A DNA stretch of 64,000 bases from Beta vulgaris subsp. vulgaris (GCF_026745355.1 NC_079209.1:8286984-8350983), one strand, 5' to 3'. Shown: positions 22,461 to 34,287, counted from the stretch's first letter. Notes: generated by a model not told the origin, from the letters alone. Program-made: numbers and translations.

Positions 22461-22671
22461 ACCCCATTTATGAACTTCAATCAATTCTCCCCGAACTACC
22501 CAGACAGCAGATGCCTAAATATCCCCCCCCCCTTTAAATTCTACCCATTTTCCCGAAAATCAAAACCCTGGATCTACTATCCTATTCTCTTTTCTCTCGA
22601 TCGTCGAGTTCTCTCTCTCCTTCCCCCTCTCCATCTCACACTCTCTTTTGTTTCACTGATCTCATCTGAAA

Positions 22672-23055
22672 ATGTTGAACCTTGAGCCCCTAAGAACAAT
22701 TTGTGCATGCGAAAAAGACCCAGAGAAGAAAACCCTCCTTAATCTATGTGTTCAAGTTTTTGAATCCTCTCATTTCGCCCACTTCACTCGTATGTGTGAA
22801 AGTGATGAGGATGCAGAGCGTTTGAGTCCCGAAGCAGTTGCGGCTTTAGGGGTTGTCAATGACAGCACAAATGAGGCGAATAAGTTTGAGTGGGTTGTGG
22901 TATGTGGGTTGCTTGTGGTGGGCCACTCGGAGTTTGAGTTTAAGGAGCGTGGATCTGAGGAAAAAGGGAAAAACTGGAGCTTGAGTCCCCACAAAACACA
23001 CCTACTCAATTTTCAAAGTACTCTTACTTGCGGAAAACTAAAGGGGTCGGAGTAA
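22672..23055 (+). CDS. Hypothetical 127-residue ORF with leader-like upstream sequence
   Basis: The ATG follows a CT-rich stretch (22590-22665) like a plant 5' leader. The first 90 or so residues have a normal amino-acid mix (for example LRTICACEKDPEKKTLLNLC and SPEAVAALGVV) and higher GC than the surroundings. The C-terminal part after residue 95 looks less protein-like, suggesting the frame leaves an exon into non-coding DNA. No domain recognised. It could be a captured first exon or a real unknown gene. A G-rich repeat (23380-23510) lies downstream. Confidence 0.3.
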   Translation: MLNLEPLRTICACEKDPEKKTLLNLCVQVFESSHFAHFTRMCESDEDAERLSPEAVAALGVVNDSTNEANKFEWVVVCGLLVVGHSEFEFKERGSEEKGKNWSLSPHKTHLLNFQSTLTCGKLKGSE

Positions 23056-23059
23056 AAAT

Positions 23060-24450
23060 TGCTAAGTCATCTTCACCAGTAAAGGAGAAAGAATAGGTAA
23101 TTAAAATCTTGGGAATCAATGTGACGATTAATTCTTCAATTCAAATTTTGGCATATATGCCTTGTTCTGATTCTATGGGTTCTGATTTTGTGGGTGGGTA
23201 TGATGGGTCTGATTATGTTGTAGTGCATGTCCCATGTGTAATTCTCTTATCTGATGAAGAGTCCCTCAACAAATAAGAGACTATATGAGTTAAAGTAGCA
23301 GAGAAACCCAGATAAGTTTGAGGCTAATCTCTAACTTCTGCCAATAGAATTGAGCGAGATATGACTCAACATAAAAATGTGGGGGGTTGGGCTGGCAGGG
23401 GAAGGGTTGGGCTGGCAGGGGGGAGGGGTGGGCTGCAGTGGTGAATGGGTGGGGAGTTGCGGTGGTGAAAGGGTGGGGAGCTGCGGCGGTGGAGGGGAGG
23501 GGTGAATTAGTGATTAGGGTCTAGAACCTAGGGGTTATCGTTTAGATTAGATTTTAGATATTAGGGTTTAGATTACGGTTTAGATTTTAGGATTAGGAAT
23601 TAATAATGGCAAACTCGTAATAATGGCAACTACGAGTTAACGGATGATATGAAAAGGGCAGATGGTGCACATTTTGAAAACTAAGGGGTATATGGTGAAT
23701 ATTTGAAACATTGAGGAGATATGGTGAATTTCGTGATTTGCTGGGGGTAAGTGGTGAAAAAATCGTTAATTGAAATATTTGATGCATATATTATTTTTAA
23801 CTTGTTTAAAACGACAAGTTGGAATGAGAAAGGCCAGGGTTCTTAAATTATTTTCTTTTGTAAAAGTTTTCATTACATTAGATCATTAAGGGTAATTTAA
23901 TATTTTTTGAGGGGAATACCATCTTCCTCCTCCTTCCTTCATATCTTAGAGATAAGTGATAACTGATCGTTTGACATTATGAGACACTTATACAATCAAA
24001 GAGATGAAAAAAGTGAGAAACTTTCCTTTTTTTTCAATTTTTTTAAAACAACTCTCAATCAAGTACTTTTTTTTTATGAGGGATGACAAATCAAGTAATT
24101 GAATACTAGATTCGTTTTGTTTAGCTAGCCAACTTTTAGAAAAAAACTAATATTTTGGTCTTGGCGACGCTCTGGATCAGTTACAGTTATCAAATATATT
24201 ATTATTCATAAATTTCATAATTGATTTTATTAGCTTTTCATAATATTCCGTCTAGTGCAAGATTGAAAAATGGATATTATGGCATGATAAGTTGTTTTTC
24301 TAAATAAATTTTAAAGGATTGTGGATAAAAATAACAATTTACAGGGTAATATGTTACTACTTAATAAAAGTTTTAGAGATCCAAAAGCCAGTTTAGGCCT
24401 TTATAATTACATATAATTATAAAATTTTATTATGTTTTACTTTGAAACAT
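23060..24450. other. Intergenic sequence with a G-rich imperfect repeat
   Basis: At 23380-23510 there are several imperfect copies of GGGTTGGGCTGGCAGGGG and GGTGGGGAGCTGCGGTGGTG. No gene recognised in the rest. Confidence 0.45.
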
Positions 24451-24454
24451 TAAC

Positions 24455-24660
24455 TATTGAAATTGTAGTTCATTAGTGGTTAAACTCTCACATTTCATTT
24501 CAAAGGTCATGCGCTTGAATCCTAGTAACTGTGTATTGTTAATATTTTTAAATGAGATTATAAACATGTGTATTGGAAGTTTGAAAAGAGGGCCACATGG
24601 CATCATTCCTTTGATAGAAACGCGTTTTAATATATTTGTATAGATATAACTTGGCTAATT
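24455..24660 (+). mobile_element. Possible tRNA-derived SINE
   Basis: A-box-like TAGTTCATTAGTGGTTAAAC (24467 on) and B-box-like CGCTTGAATCC are spaced as in a tRNA. The tail contains GGGCCACATGGCATCATTCC and TTTTAATATATTTGTATAG. The inverted sequence at 56640-56830 shares both the tRNA-like head and this tail, which supports a family. Confidence 0.45.
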
Positions 24661-24669
24661 TTTTTTATC

Positions 24670-25285
24670 AGATCTTGGCTAATTTTTTAGCTAAATAAAC
24701 ATGATATAAGAAACACATGAGCCTTATATAAACCACATTTGTAAAAACGCGGCCTTCTAAACTCTTAGCACAATAATTTAGCTAGTTAATATATAATCTG
24801 ATACTAAGAACATATTTAGTTCAAGTCATGGAATGAAAATAAAATGGAATAAAATAGTAGAGAGGAATGGTAACAAAACTTGGTACCTTTATCTGTCTTT
24901 TAGTTCAAGCATTGGAATGAAAAGAGAATATTGACCTACCAACAAATCGATTTTGTTACTTGAGGAGGAAGGAAATGTAACAAGTTAAGGGAATTCATCA
25001 CCACCAAGTAATGCTAATGAATTGAGCAAGGGTGAAGGGGAGTAATGCTAATTCCGTTTCAGTAGGGCCCAAAAATATTGAACCAAACATGCTCTAGATG
25101 TGCAAAATCTGATCAATAATAGCCTTAAGTGTATCGTGTGCATGACATATATTCGGGTGTACAGTTAATGCTCTCTAAATTAAGGAAGGTTTAATCAAAT
25201 AAAAAGAATTAGAGTAGATATTTGAATCCGTTTCATGAAACCCAAAACTATTGAAGTAAACATGATTTAAGGGTGCACAATCTTC
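24670..25285. other. AT-rich intergenic sequence
   Basis: No gene recognised. A weak inverted similarity between 24815-24870 and 25030-25090 (TTTAGTTCAAG...; ATTGAACCAAACATGC) hints at a diverged MITE. Confidence 0.35.
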
Positions 25286-25294
25286 ATCTTAAAA

Positions 25295-25415
25295 AAAGTT
25301 TCAGCTCTAATAAGTTCAAATAAATTTCAATCAAGTCCAATAAGTTTTAATCAGGTCCATTAAAGTTCAATCAAGTCTAATAAGTTTCAATAAGGTCAAA
25401 TAAATTCCCAAAAAT
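25295..25415 (+). repeat. Degenerate TAAGTTCAATCARGTCYAA repeat block 1
   Basis: About ten irregular units of 10-12 bp built from TAAGTTTCAAT and CAAGTCCAA. The same kind of block recurs at 26560-26765. Confidence 0.65.
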
Positions 25416-25486
25416 TAATAATAACAAATAAATTAATGTTAAGTATCTAATTAGTGGTTGATTATTACTAGAAAAATAATTAGATA

Positions 25487-25803
25487 CTCCAACCGTTTCC
25501 TAAAGATCTTCCCACTTACTGTTCCTACAGATACCAAGGAAAATCAAGTTGTGTAGGGCATGTTGTGAGTAAAGTAGGAGAAAGAAAGGGGTTGAGATAA
25601 ATAAACAAATAAAAAGGATTAAAGTAGGAGAGAGAAAGGGAGTAAAATTAAATTAATAATGTAATGGTGGACCATATGAAAGTGACGTGAGAGGGTAAAT
25701 AGGGAAATTTGTGTTGCCAAATAAGGAATAAAACAAAAGAGGGAAGATCGTTTGGAAACACCCTTAAACGGAAAGAGGGAAGATCTTTAGGAAACGGAGG
25801 GAG
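25487..25803. mobile_element. Stowaway MITE, copy 1
   Basis: Termini carry GTTTCCTAAAGATCTTCCC and its inverse, ending in GGAGGGAG. TA flanks both sides (25485-25486, 25804-25805). The length is 317 bp. Confidence 0.85.
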
Positions 25804-25865
25804 TAATAATTAGCAATATTAGGTGGAATAGTAATTAGTAGTTGATTATTATTAGAAAAGTCATA

Positions 25866-26181
25866 CTCTCTCAGTTTCCTAAAGATCTTTCCTCCTTCCG
25901 TTTAAGTGCGTTTCTGAAAAATCTTTCCTCTTTTACTTTATTCTTTATTTGGAATTTTTTCCCATTTATACCCTCTCATGTCCCTATTATATAGTCCACC
26001 ATTACATTATTAATTCAATTTTACTCCCTTTCTCTTTCCTACTTTAACCCCTTTTTATTTGTTTATTTATCTTAACTCCTTTCTCTCTCCTACTTTACCC
26101 ACCCCACACCCCCACACGAATGGATCATCCTTGGTATCTGTAGGAACAGTAACAAGGAAAATCTTTAGGAAACAGAGGGAG
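25866..26181. mobile_element. Stowaway MITE, copy 2, inverted
   Basis: Same family as the element at 25487 but in the opposite orientation, 62 bp away, with TA at 25864-25865 and 26182-26183. The ~28 bp around TAATTAGTGGTTGATTATTA just left of each copy are also similar. Confidence 0.85.
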
Positions 26182-26189
26182 TATGTTAT

Positions 26190-26555
26190 TACTGTAATAT
26201 TTCTTCAATTTTTTTTTTGTCAAATAAGGCTAACATTAATAATAATCATAATCTCAATGTTTCGCAATATATTTTGTAGATCTCAATCACTTGTTTGTGT
26301 CTTTGTGAATTCATTTACTTGCATTAGTTGTTTAACATAAACTAAATATGCAAAACTTACATACTTAATAATATGGAAAATTTATCTTAGACCGATTTCT
26401 ATTATGTATTTTAAGAGATATAATTAATATTACTACTATCTAAGTAACATATAATTATCAATTAATTAATCTATTTAAGATATAATTTATAATTATTATT
26501 ATTAATAATTTCTTAATTGATAATTACATGATTTTTTATGGATAAACAATTTCAA
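26190..26555. other. AT-rich intergenic sequence
   Basis: Nothing recognised except high AT content. Confidence 0.4.
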
Positions 26556-26559
26556 AATC

Positions 26560-26765
26560 ATCTAATAAGTTTAAGTTAGGTCTAATGAGCTCTAACGATG
26601 TTTTAATAAGTTCTAATCAAATCCAATACGTTTCACTTATGTCCAATCAGTTCCAATTGGCAACAAGTTTCAATAAGGTTTATTAAGTTTAAGTCAAATC
26701 TGATAGATGTTAATTAGATCTAGTAAGTTTCAATCAAGTTCAATAAATTTAACAATCCGACTTGC
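26560..26765 (+). repeat. Degenerate TAAGTTCAATCARGTCYAA repeat block 2
   Basis: Irregular units such as CAATAAGTTTAAGTCAAATC and TAAGTTTCAATCAAGTTCAA, of the same type as 25295-25415. The two blocks probably formed one tract before the MITE region between them was inserted or expanded. Confidence 0.6.
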
Positions 26766-26767
26766 GT

Positions 26768-26805
26768 GGACCCGGTTCACACTAAAAATAGTGTGGACCA
26801 GGTCC
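26768..26805. repeat. 38-nt imperfect hairpin
   Basis: The arms GGACCCGGTTCACACTA and TAGTGTGGACCAGGTCC pair at 14 of 17 positions around AAAA. It borders the minisatellite on its left. Confidence 0.6.
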
Positions 26806-26814
26806 AGGCACGTG

Positions 26815-27085
26815 ACCCGTTATATCACTTTAATATACTATATCACTTTAACATACACTATATCACATTAACACACACTATATCACTTTAACACAACTTT
26901 AACACACACTATATCACTTTAACACCACTATATCATTTTAACACACACTATATCACTTTAACACACACTATATCACTTTAACATACACTATATCACTTTA
27001 AGATACACTATATCATTTTAATATACACTATATCATTTTAACATACACTATATCATATCAATATACACTATCATAAACTCACGTG
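26815..27085 (+). repeat. Minisatellite of ~20-bp units
   Basis: Thirteen or so units of the type ACACTATATCACTTTAACAT, with variants. The tract is bordered by CACGTGACCCG on the left and CTCACGTGATATGGATCGGG on the right, which are weakly inverted relative to each other. Confidence 0.85.
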
Positions 27086-27381
27086 ATATGGATCGGGTGC
27101 AAACTAATTAGTTATTAGTTTTTTTATAAATTTAAATCAATTCAAAAAAATTCAATCCATTTCAGGTAATAAGTTTTTTTCGAGAGGTTCTCTCTCTACA
27201 ATAGACTTCTCTCTCTAAAATTAAAATCAACTCAATTCTCATTTGCAAATCACTTCCTATATTTCTCTACAGTTATTACTCACAAAACAAATGCACTAAA
27301 ACCAAACTAATCAGCCATCTCTCCTTCTCGCACTTTTCTTATTCGAATTCATGCTAGAATCAAATAAATTGCAAAGTTTAA

Positions 27382-30000
27382 ATGGAACATTCTCAATCAA
27401 CTTCTAATTTTGTTGTATGGCATAGGAAACAAGGTCCTGTCCTCAAAACACCAATCGAACATTTTACTAATCACCCTATTGATGTATCATTAGTCCTAGT
27501 GGGTAAGTTCCTAGATCAAAGGGATTTCCCAGTGAGACATGTTCAAGGCTGGGTAGATTCGTGGTACACAAGAGGAAGAATCATTGTCAAAAAGGAAGGC
27601 AACCTCTTTTTCTTCCATTGTCGTGAGGCTCAAGATAGGTCAGATATACTAGGATTATATGATACCATGAATTTCAGAGGGGCTCTACTTGTTTTAAAGG
27701 CTTGGAAACCGCTTGATTCATTTAAGTCATTCAACTTCTCGGAATCGGCAATATGGGTAAAAATTGAGGGCATCCCTCTGGTAATCAGTTCAAAGTCGTT
27801 AGCGAATTTAATATTCTCGCGAGTTGGGAAAACTCTTTATTTCGATGTAACATCAGGGCAACCAGGGATAAAAAAGCATTTTCGAGCCCTTGTTTGGATC
27901 AAGATAAAGGGTCCATTACTCCCAGGTATGTATCTGGAGATGCAGGAAGGTAGAACAATTTGGGTCGATCTAAGATACGAGGGAGTATATGTTTTCTGCA
28001 AGAGATGCGGAAGAGTTGGACATAAGAGTTCCTCGTGTTCTATGCCATGGGAAAAAGCTAAGGAAGCAATAGAAAAAGCAATCTCTGATGCGTGCATCCC
28101 CGAAACTCCGGTGATGTTGGGTAGTTCAAATGCTTCTTTATACTCAAACAAAATTATCGGCCTTCCACACTCACAGGAATTCATGACTACGGTCGTTAAG
28201 CTAAACGAACCTCGTCGTCCACCCTCGGATGTTTATTCCAGCAGTAGCTCGGACAATGACGATGATAGGGATGACATGCATAATTCAGTAGATGAGGAGA
28301 TGTGCAACGTGAACTCGGATCCGGAGCAGCATCATAACGGAAGTGGACCCGAGGGAGGAGTTAATTCAGGCCCAACAAGTAGGCCACCATATGGGTCTGG
28401 CCATCAACAGTGGGAGGAAGGGGGGCCCAGCAATTGGCATGAGATGGAAATTAATTCTCCTTCGCAGCATTTGGCCCTCTCAACAGTCATTAAAACTAAG
28501 TGCAAGAATGTACTTTCACTTAAGTCCCCATCATTTAAAAGAACCAAGAGAAAGAAATGTGGGTCTTGGGTGGATAAGATGAATTATCTGCAAAATTCAG
28601 AAGCCATCATTCATCAGCCGCCGAAATCAAAAACGAAATCAAAAATAAAAACTAATCAGACCCCCTTGCATTTTCTCTCTCATCAATGTAAACTCCCTGC
28701 TACCCACATTACCCCATTAAACCCGTTTGAAAAACTTAAACCCCACCAAATTGGGTCCTTTCTCCCTCTAAATTATAATTCCATAAATAGGAATACCACC
28801 TCTCTCTCCTCATTTAACTCTCTATCCACTACCTCCTCTTCACGTGGGAAAGATACCAAGATGGAATCCAACAAATCCTCTCCACACTCCTCAAACTCAA
28901 TAACCCAACCCTACCCTTTCACTTTAACCCCTCAAAACCCACAAAACTTTGCTGAGAATATTCCACAAAACATAAATATAGTTCCTGTCAATGAGAATAT
29001 GGGAATGCTTCAACAAGATGCTTTTGGTAGCCACGTCAACGCAGGGGTTTTAAATATTCCATGGGAAAATTCCACTACACCTAACAGTTTGTCCTCTTAC
29101 TTTAATTCTGAAAATGCTCTCTTTGGAGGGGCCCCACTCTTAGAACCCTTCTCTATAAGTGATCCAATTGACTGGAATGAGCTGCAAAGTTTCCTATAAA
29201 GCCAAAGTCTTAGTCTCTCTCCTCAAACCCCCCTGCATTTACCGGGTTCTCACTCTTCCCTACAAACAGGGTCTTCGAGCTCTTATCACTCAGCAGTAGC
29301 AGGAGTTCCGGCGAACGAATTTGCAGATCTCCGCATCTTTCCGGCTTGGCAGACCTCCTACACCTTTAATATGGATGGCAATGGCATAGATGGAAACCTC
29401 TTGGGGAAAAGAAAATTGGATGCCTTGAGTGAAGTCCTTGAAGTGGCTGGAAAGCATCAAGAGTCTTTGGTGGATGTCCCAGTTCAAACCGCAACGGTGG
29501 AAGTCAACATCAGCGAAAAACCGAAGTCGGTGGAACAAGGTAACAATGAGATCAAGCAAGCTGCTGTGGAAAAATCTCAAACTGAACAAACAAAGGCTGG
29601 CCAAAGCCCTCAAAAAGGAGTGAAGATTGCGAAGATTAAATCTAAGAACGAAGTTGGCAAGAAAGTAGGTAAAATTATGAAGGGTAAGGCTTCCCTATTT
29701 TCTGAAAAATTAAGTTCTCTTCAACCTGTGAAAGTCGAGCCAAACAGTAGGACTATGGGCCGACCACCGAAGCCCAAAAGGAAAATAGTACAGGCTTTAG
29801 TTTGTGAAAAGAAGCGCAAATTTGTGGAGTTTGAACCCCTGCTGGAAGCTTTCAAAAGTGAAGTTACCTTAGACCTTCATAAATGGATCTCAGACAAGAG
29901 ACAGGAAATTCTCCACAAATTTAAAAAATTCAAGTACATGGCGATTTTTGGTGAGGAAGGCCTTGAGACTGGGCCGAAACAATCTCTAGGCGCCCCATGA
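27382..30000 (+). pseudogene. LINE ORF1 (DUF4283, CCHC zinc knuckle), one in-frame stop
   Basis: The first 605 codons run to a TAA at 29197-29199, and the same frame then stays open to a TGA at 29998-30000, so an uninterrupted version would be about 870 residues. The N-terminal RNA-binding-like DUF4283 region spans roughly residues 30-180, followed by a CX2CX4HX4C knuckle (Cys206, Cys209, His214, Cys219). The middle is low-complexity Ser/Asn/Pro. The segment after the stop carries an AT-hook-like GRPPKPKRK and a basic helix-forming tail (TLDLHKWISDKRQEILHKFK), also present in the second LINE. The second LINE has a sense codon where this copy has TAA, so the stop is probably a mutation in this copy. 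The final TGA overlaps the ORF2 ATG (ATGA). Confidence 0.75.
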
Positions 30001-33000
30001 GGATTATGGCTTGGAATTGTAGGGGTCTTAAAACAGCGGACTCCCCTACGATTCCATTCCTGGGTTGGCTAGTCCGCAAGTTCAATCCACAAATCTTGTT
30101 CCTATCTGAAACAAAATCTGATGCAACAACAACTAACAAACTAGCTCTGTATTTAGGGTATCCCAGTGTTGCCACTGTTGATCCTATAAATAATGCAGGT
30201 GGCCTAGCCTTATTTTGGTGTCATGATGTATATATAGAAATCGGATCTAAGTCTCCTAACTATTTTGCATGTATTATAAATGATGTAGTGGATAAGCTAA
30301 TATATAAATGGAACCTGCTTTTGTTGTATGGCTCGCCCTACTTAGAACACCGGGAAGAAGTATGGGAAAATATAACACAGGAACTTAGTCAAAATACCCT
30401 GGATAGTGTTATAATGGGGGATTTCAATCAAGTAGAATATCTTAGTCAGAAAATGGGAGGCTCAGATCATATCTTGGGCAAGGAGCAATTTGCCAACTGG
30501 AGGAGGCATTTGGGGTTAACAGAAATACCATTCCATGGGCAAAATTTCACATGGTGTAATAATAGATCTGGGACTGATAGAATATACGAAAGACTTGACA
30601 GAGTCTATGCTACGGAGAATTGGCTGCACCACAAGACGGAAGCTACAGTTCTAAATCTCCCTATTCTAATCTCTGATCATAGTCCCATCCTGCTCATTAC
30701 ATCACCGACAACAACAAAAAAGAAAACGCCTTTCAAAATGGAAGCGTGGTGTCTAGACTTCAGAGAGATCTCGAATATAATCTCGGACCAATGGCAAATC
30801 CCGGTTAACGGATCGCCGATGTTCAGATTAGCTCAGAAATGTCGTCAAATCCGTTTTCGACTATTCAAATGGTGTAAGGATTATAAACAGAATCATGATA
30901 TCAGCTGGGAAGTAGGGCTAGAGAAGTGTGGGAAAATTCAAGCCAATCTACCAGTCGAGCATGGCGGGATAGCTGATGAGAAAGTTAAAAAGGAAGTACG
31001 AGAAATGGTAGACATTCAATTGCAATTTTGGCAACAAAGAGTTAAAAACAAATGGAGGGCGTGGGAGGATTCTAACTCCAAATGGTTCTTCAGAAAGGCA
31101 AAACGACAAAAACGTCGAAATGAGATTTTAATGCTTAAAACTGCAGAGGGAAATTGGGTTTCAAACAAGGATGACATTCATCAGGAGATCCTAAATCATT
31201 TTTCTCGCATATATCAGGGCGCTCATCATGATGATAATTACTGGGAAGAACTTGGATCTATCCAAAATCTTATCCCTCAAATAACCCTCGAACAGCAGCT
31301 CAACCTGGTCAAACCGATCACATTAGAGGAAGTTAAGCAAGTGATTTTTCAAATGGGCAGTCTCAAAGCCCCAGGGCCGGATGGAATCCCAGCTTTGTTT
31401 TATCAGAAATATTGGTCTATAGTGGGAAAAGATATCTGGCAAGCGGTATCTCATTTCTTCTCTTCGGGATATCTTCTTAAAGAGTGGAACTGTACCAACA
31501 TATGTCTAATTCCGAAGAAGGAGAGACCAGAAGAAGCAAGCCAATTCCGTCCAATAAGCCTGTGCAATGTGATATACAAAGCTATATCAAAGATTATCTC
31601 CAACAGACTTAAACCGATTTTGAAAAGTGTTGTCTCTCCTTATCAAAATGCTTTCGTCCCGGGGAGGCTCATGTCAGATAATTGTCTCATTGCACATGAG
31701 CTAGTGAGTGGTATCAAGCAACGGACGAGGGGAAAGCAATATTATGCCGCTCTAAAAATTGATATGTTCAAAGCCTATGACAAGGTTGACTGGAACTTCC
31801 TCCACTGGCTTCTCACCCAAATGAAAATTCCAGCTATTTGTTGTCACTGGATCATGCAGTGCGTCACCACCGTCTCGTACTCCATTCTCATAAACGGAGA
31901 GCCTTCGCAGAGGTTAGGGAGATCCTTTATCTTCATATCTTTTTATTCTTGTCATGGAAATTCTATCTAGATTACTAACGAAAGCTTCTGAGGAAAAAAT
32001 TATTCATGGCATAAAACTTCCTAGAACAGGGCCGTCGATTTCTCACTTATTTTTAGCAGATGATGCCCTAATATTCTTCAAAGCTTCACCAGAATCATGT
32101 GCAGGGGTCAAAAGCATACTGGAAAGATTCAGTAGATTGTCAGGAGAAGTAATCAACTTTAATAAATCTCTCATTATGTTCAGCCCCAATACGCCAATAG
32201 AGAGTCGACAACAAATGAGGGAAATTGTTAATACTCCTGATGCCGAGTCAATCGGGAAATACCTAGGATGCAATGTCGAAGTGAATGGAAGATCATCTAG
32301 ACAATTCCTTCCTCTAGTAGAAAAAGTTGAGAATCGACTTTCAAGGTGGCATCATCTTTCCCTATCCATTGCAGGAAGAATGCTTCTCATAAACAGTGTT
32401 CTTTCTATGCTCAGCCTCAATATCCTTAGTGTGTTCCTCATCCCAAAGGCAATAGCAGATAAGTTAAACTCAATTTTTGCCCGGTTTCTTTGGGCGGGGA
32501 CACGAGAAACAAAACCAATTTACTGGAAGAGCAAGGCTACTCTAGAACTTCCGAAGGGGAGTGGAGGTCTTGGAATACGGAATGTACATCTTTTTAATAA
32601 AGCGATTCTGGCGAAGCAAGCAACTAGGATCCATAACTCACCACAATCGTTGATTTCTCGGGTCTACCGTGCCAAATACAGAAACACCCCGGTAAACATG
32701 GTTATGCAAAAATACAAGATAGGAAGAGTGTCTTGGGGTTTCCGGGGGCTCTGCAGGTCGATTCAGGATTGTTCACATGGTTTTATTAAATTGATAGGGG
32801 ATGGAGCCACCACTAATATTCTGGAAGACAAATGGTTAAAGGGTGGGTCCATTAAGTTGAAACCCGGCATAAATCTCGAAAACTTGGGTCTGCATCAAGT
32901 AAGGGATCTAATGTGTCCAGAAAATAATTCATGGAATGCACCGCTCATATGGAGGACTTTCTCTCCTGAAACCTCAAACAGAATTTTGTCTACGTACCTC

Positions 33001-34077
33001 CCACAAGAATCATTCCAAGACCAATATGCATGGAGTGAGTCCAAATCAGGATCGGTAAGAGTGAAGGATATGTATATACATCTTCTAAAACAAAGAGGAG
33101 AGCTTGAAGAAGGAAAAAATCGCAGACTTTTTTGGAGTAAGTTATGGGCATCAAACCTTAGACCTAAATGGAAAATTTTCATTTGGAGGATTATCAATAA
33201 CGCCATTGCCACAAACTACAATTTGAGAAAACGCAACATTCCCGTATCTCCAACTTGCTATTTGTGTCATCAGCAAGAGGAGGATGAAAAACATCTGTTT
33301 CGAGATTGCGAAATTTCTGCCCGTGTTTGGTTAGGCTCATCCCTTGGCATCAAAACGTCTGCGAGTCACATTATTCCGCTAGCAGATTGGATATGTAATT
33401 TTCTGAGGTTATTTTGGAAGGAAGATGGAATCAATTCGGAAAGAGCCACCGAGTTCGTAGTCATTCTCTGGTCAATTTGGATCCATAGAAATGGTATCGC
33501 CTTCAAACAAATAAATGAGGACCCTTCTATGATTATTCATAGGAAAATCGCCCTCCCCAAAGAATGGGAGGAGAGCAAAAATATTACGGCAACAACTCGA
33601 AAAAGTGGCGATGAACCAATCGGAGCTCAGCAGGATGTCTCTACTTCCCACGTCTCAAACCATCAACAAGGTTTGTGCGTGATGGCAGTTGATGGAGCCT
33701 GGAAGTGTTACAAGGATAAGTTTCCAAGAGCAGGAATCGGATGGGCAGCAAGGGTGAATGGTTTGAATGTCTTCGAAGGTAATTCTATAGTTGTCACCTC
33801 GTCGTCCCTACAAACAGAAGCTTACGCTGTATACAGGGGTATATTCGAAGCAAAAATGAGAGGAATACAACACATCCAGATTCACACGGATTCAGTGGAA
33901 GTTGTCAGAGCAATCGATAGCCAACATCAACCATTCGAGATTGCCACCCTAGTTCATGATATCAGAGCCCTACGTAGGGAGTTTAGTTATTGTAGAATAA
34001 AGAAAACCAGTAGAATGGAGGTAACTCTAGCTCATAGATTAGCAACAGCAGCTAGACATGGTAAGTTAATAATCTAA
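29997..34077 (+). pseudogene. LINE ORF2: endonuclease, reverse transcriptase, RNase H, frameshifted
   Basis: The APE-type endonuclease starts at once (MAWNCRG, then LSETK, GDFNQV and SDHSPI). The reverse transcriptase begins near 31340 (LKAPGPDGIPALFYQKYW, FRPISLCNV, ALKIDMFKAYDKVDW) and continues after a break with FLADDALIFFK. Next are a zf-RVT segment (WKIFIWRIINNA, CYLCHQQEEDEKHLFRDC) and a C-terminal RNase H (VDGAWKCY, TEAYAVYRGI, IHTDSVEVV). Compared with the second LINE, about 23 bases are missing near 31919-31930. They encode part of the conserved GLRQGDP region and throw the frame from 29997-31970 into 31954-34077. This lesion alone should abolish activity. Confidence 0.85.
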
Positions 34078-34287
34078 TTGGTTTGTTTGTTCTTGTCGCC
34101 AAAAAAAAAAAAAAAAAGAAAAGCTTCATAAAACTATTTTTTTTTTTTTTTATTACACCAACACAGCCCACTCCCCTCCGTAGTCTCCGTGGGCGGAAAC
34201 CTCGAAGCCGCAAATCTATCAAACCAACCAAGTCCAACACCAAGTCACCAACCCAGTCACAAATCACAATCACACCAAGTCACCAAC

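Larger units (their letters stand above)
27180..34117 (+). mobile_element. Nearly full-length L1-type LINE
   Basis: A CT-rich 5' leader (27180-27381), ORF1 (27382-30000), ORF2 (29997-34077) and the 3' end TTGTTCTTGTCGCC followed by a 17-base A tail (34101-34117). The second LINE in the window (48561-53716) shares this 3' end and about the same protein order, so the family is defined within the sequence. Target duplications could not be identified, and the 5' boundary is approximate. The element ends about 170 bp upstream of the PFP TATA box, in the same orientation as that gene. Confidence 0.85.

Noticed and set aside
23380..23510. A possible G-quadruplex or CRISPR-like array
   Set aside because: The G-rich units are irregular with no spacer structure; CRISPR is not expected in a plant nucleus, and nothing further supports a special function.
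27100..27200. A target-site duplication for the plus-strand LINE
   Set aside because: The sequence after the A tail (GAAAAGCTTCATAAAAC) was not found near the presumed 5' end, so no duplication can be claimed.
28343..28582. Small ORFs inside the LINE reading frames
   Set aside because: They are shadows of ORF1 and ORF2 in other frames.
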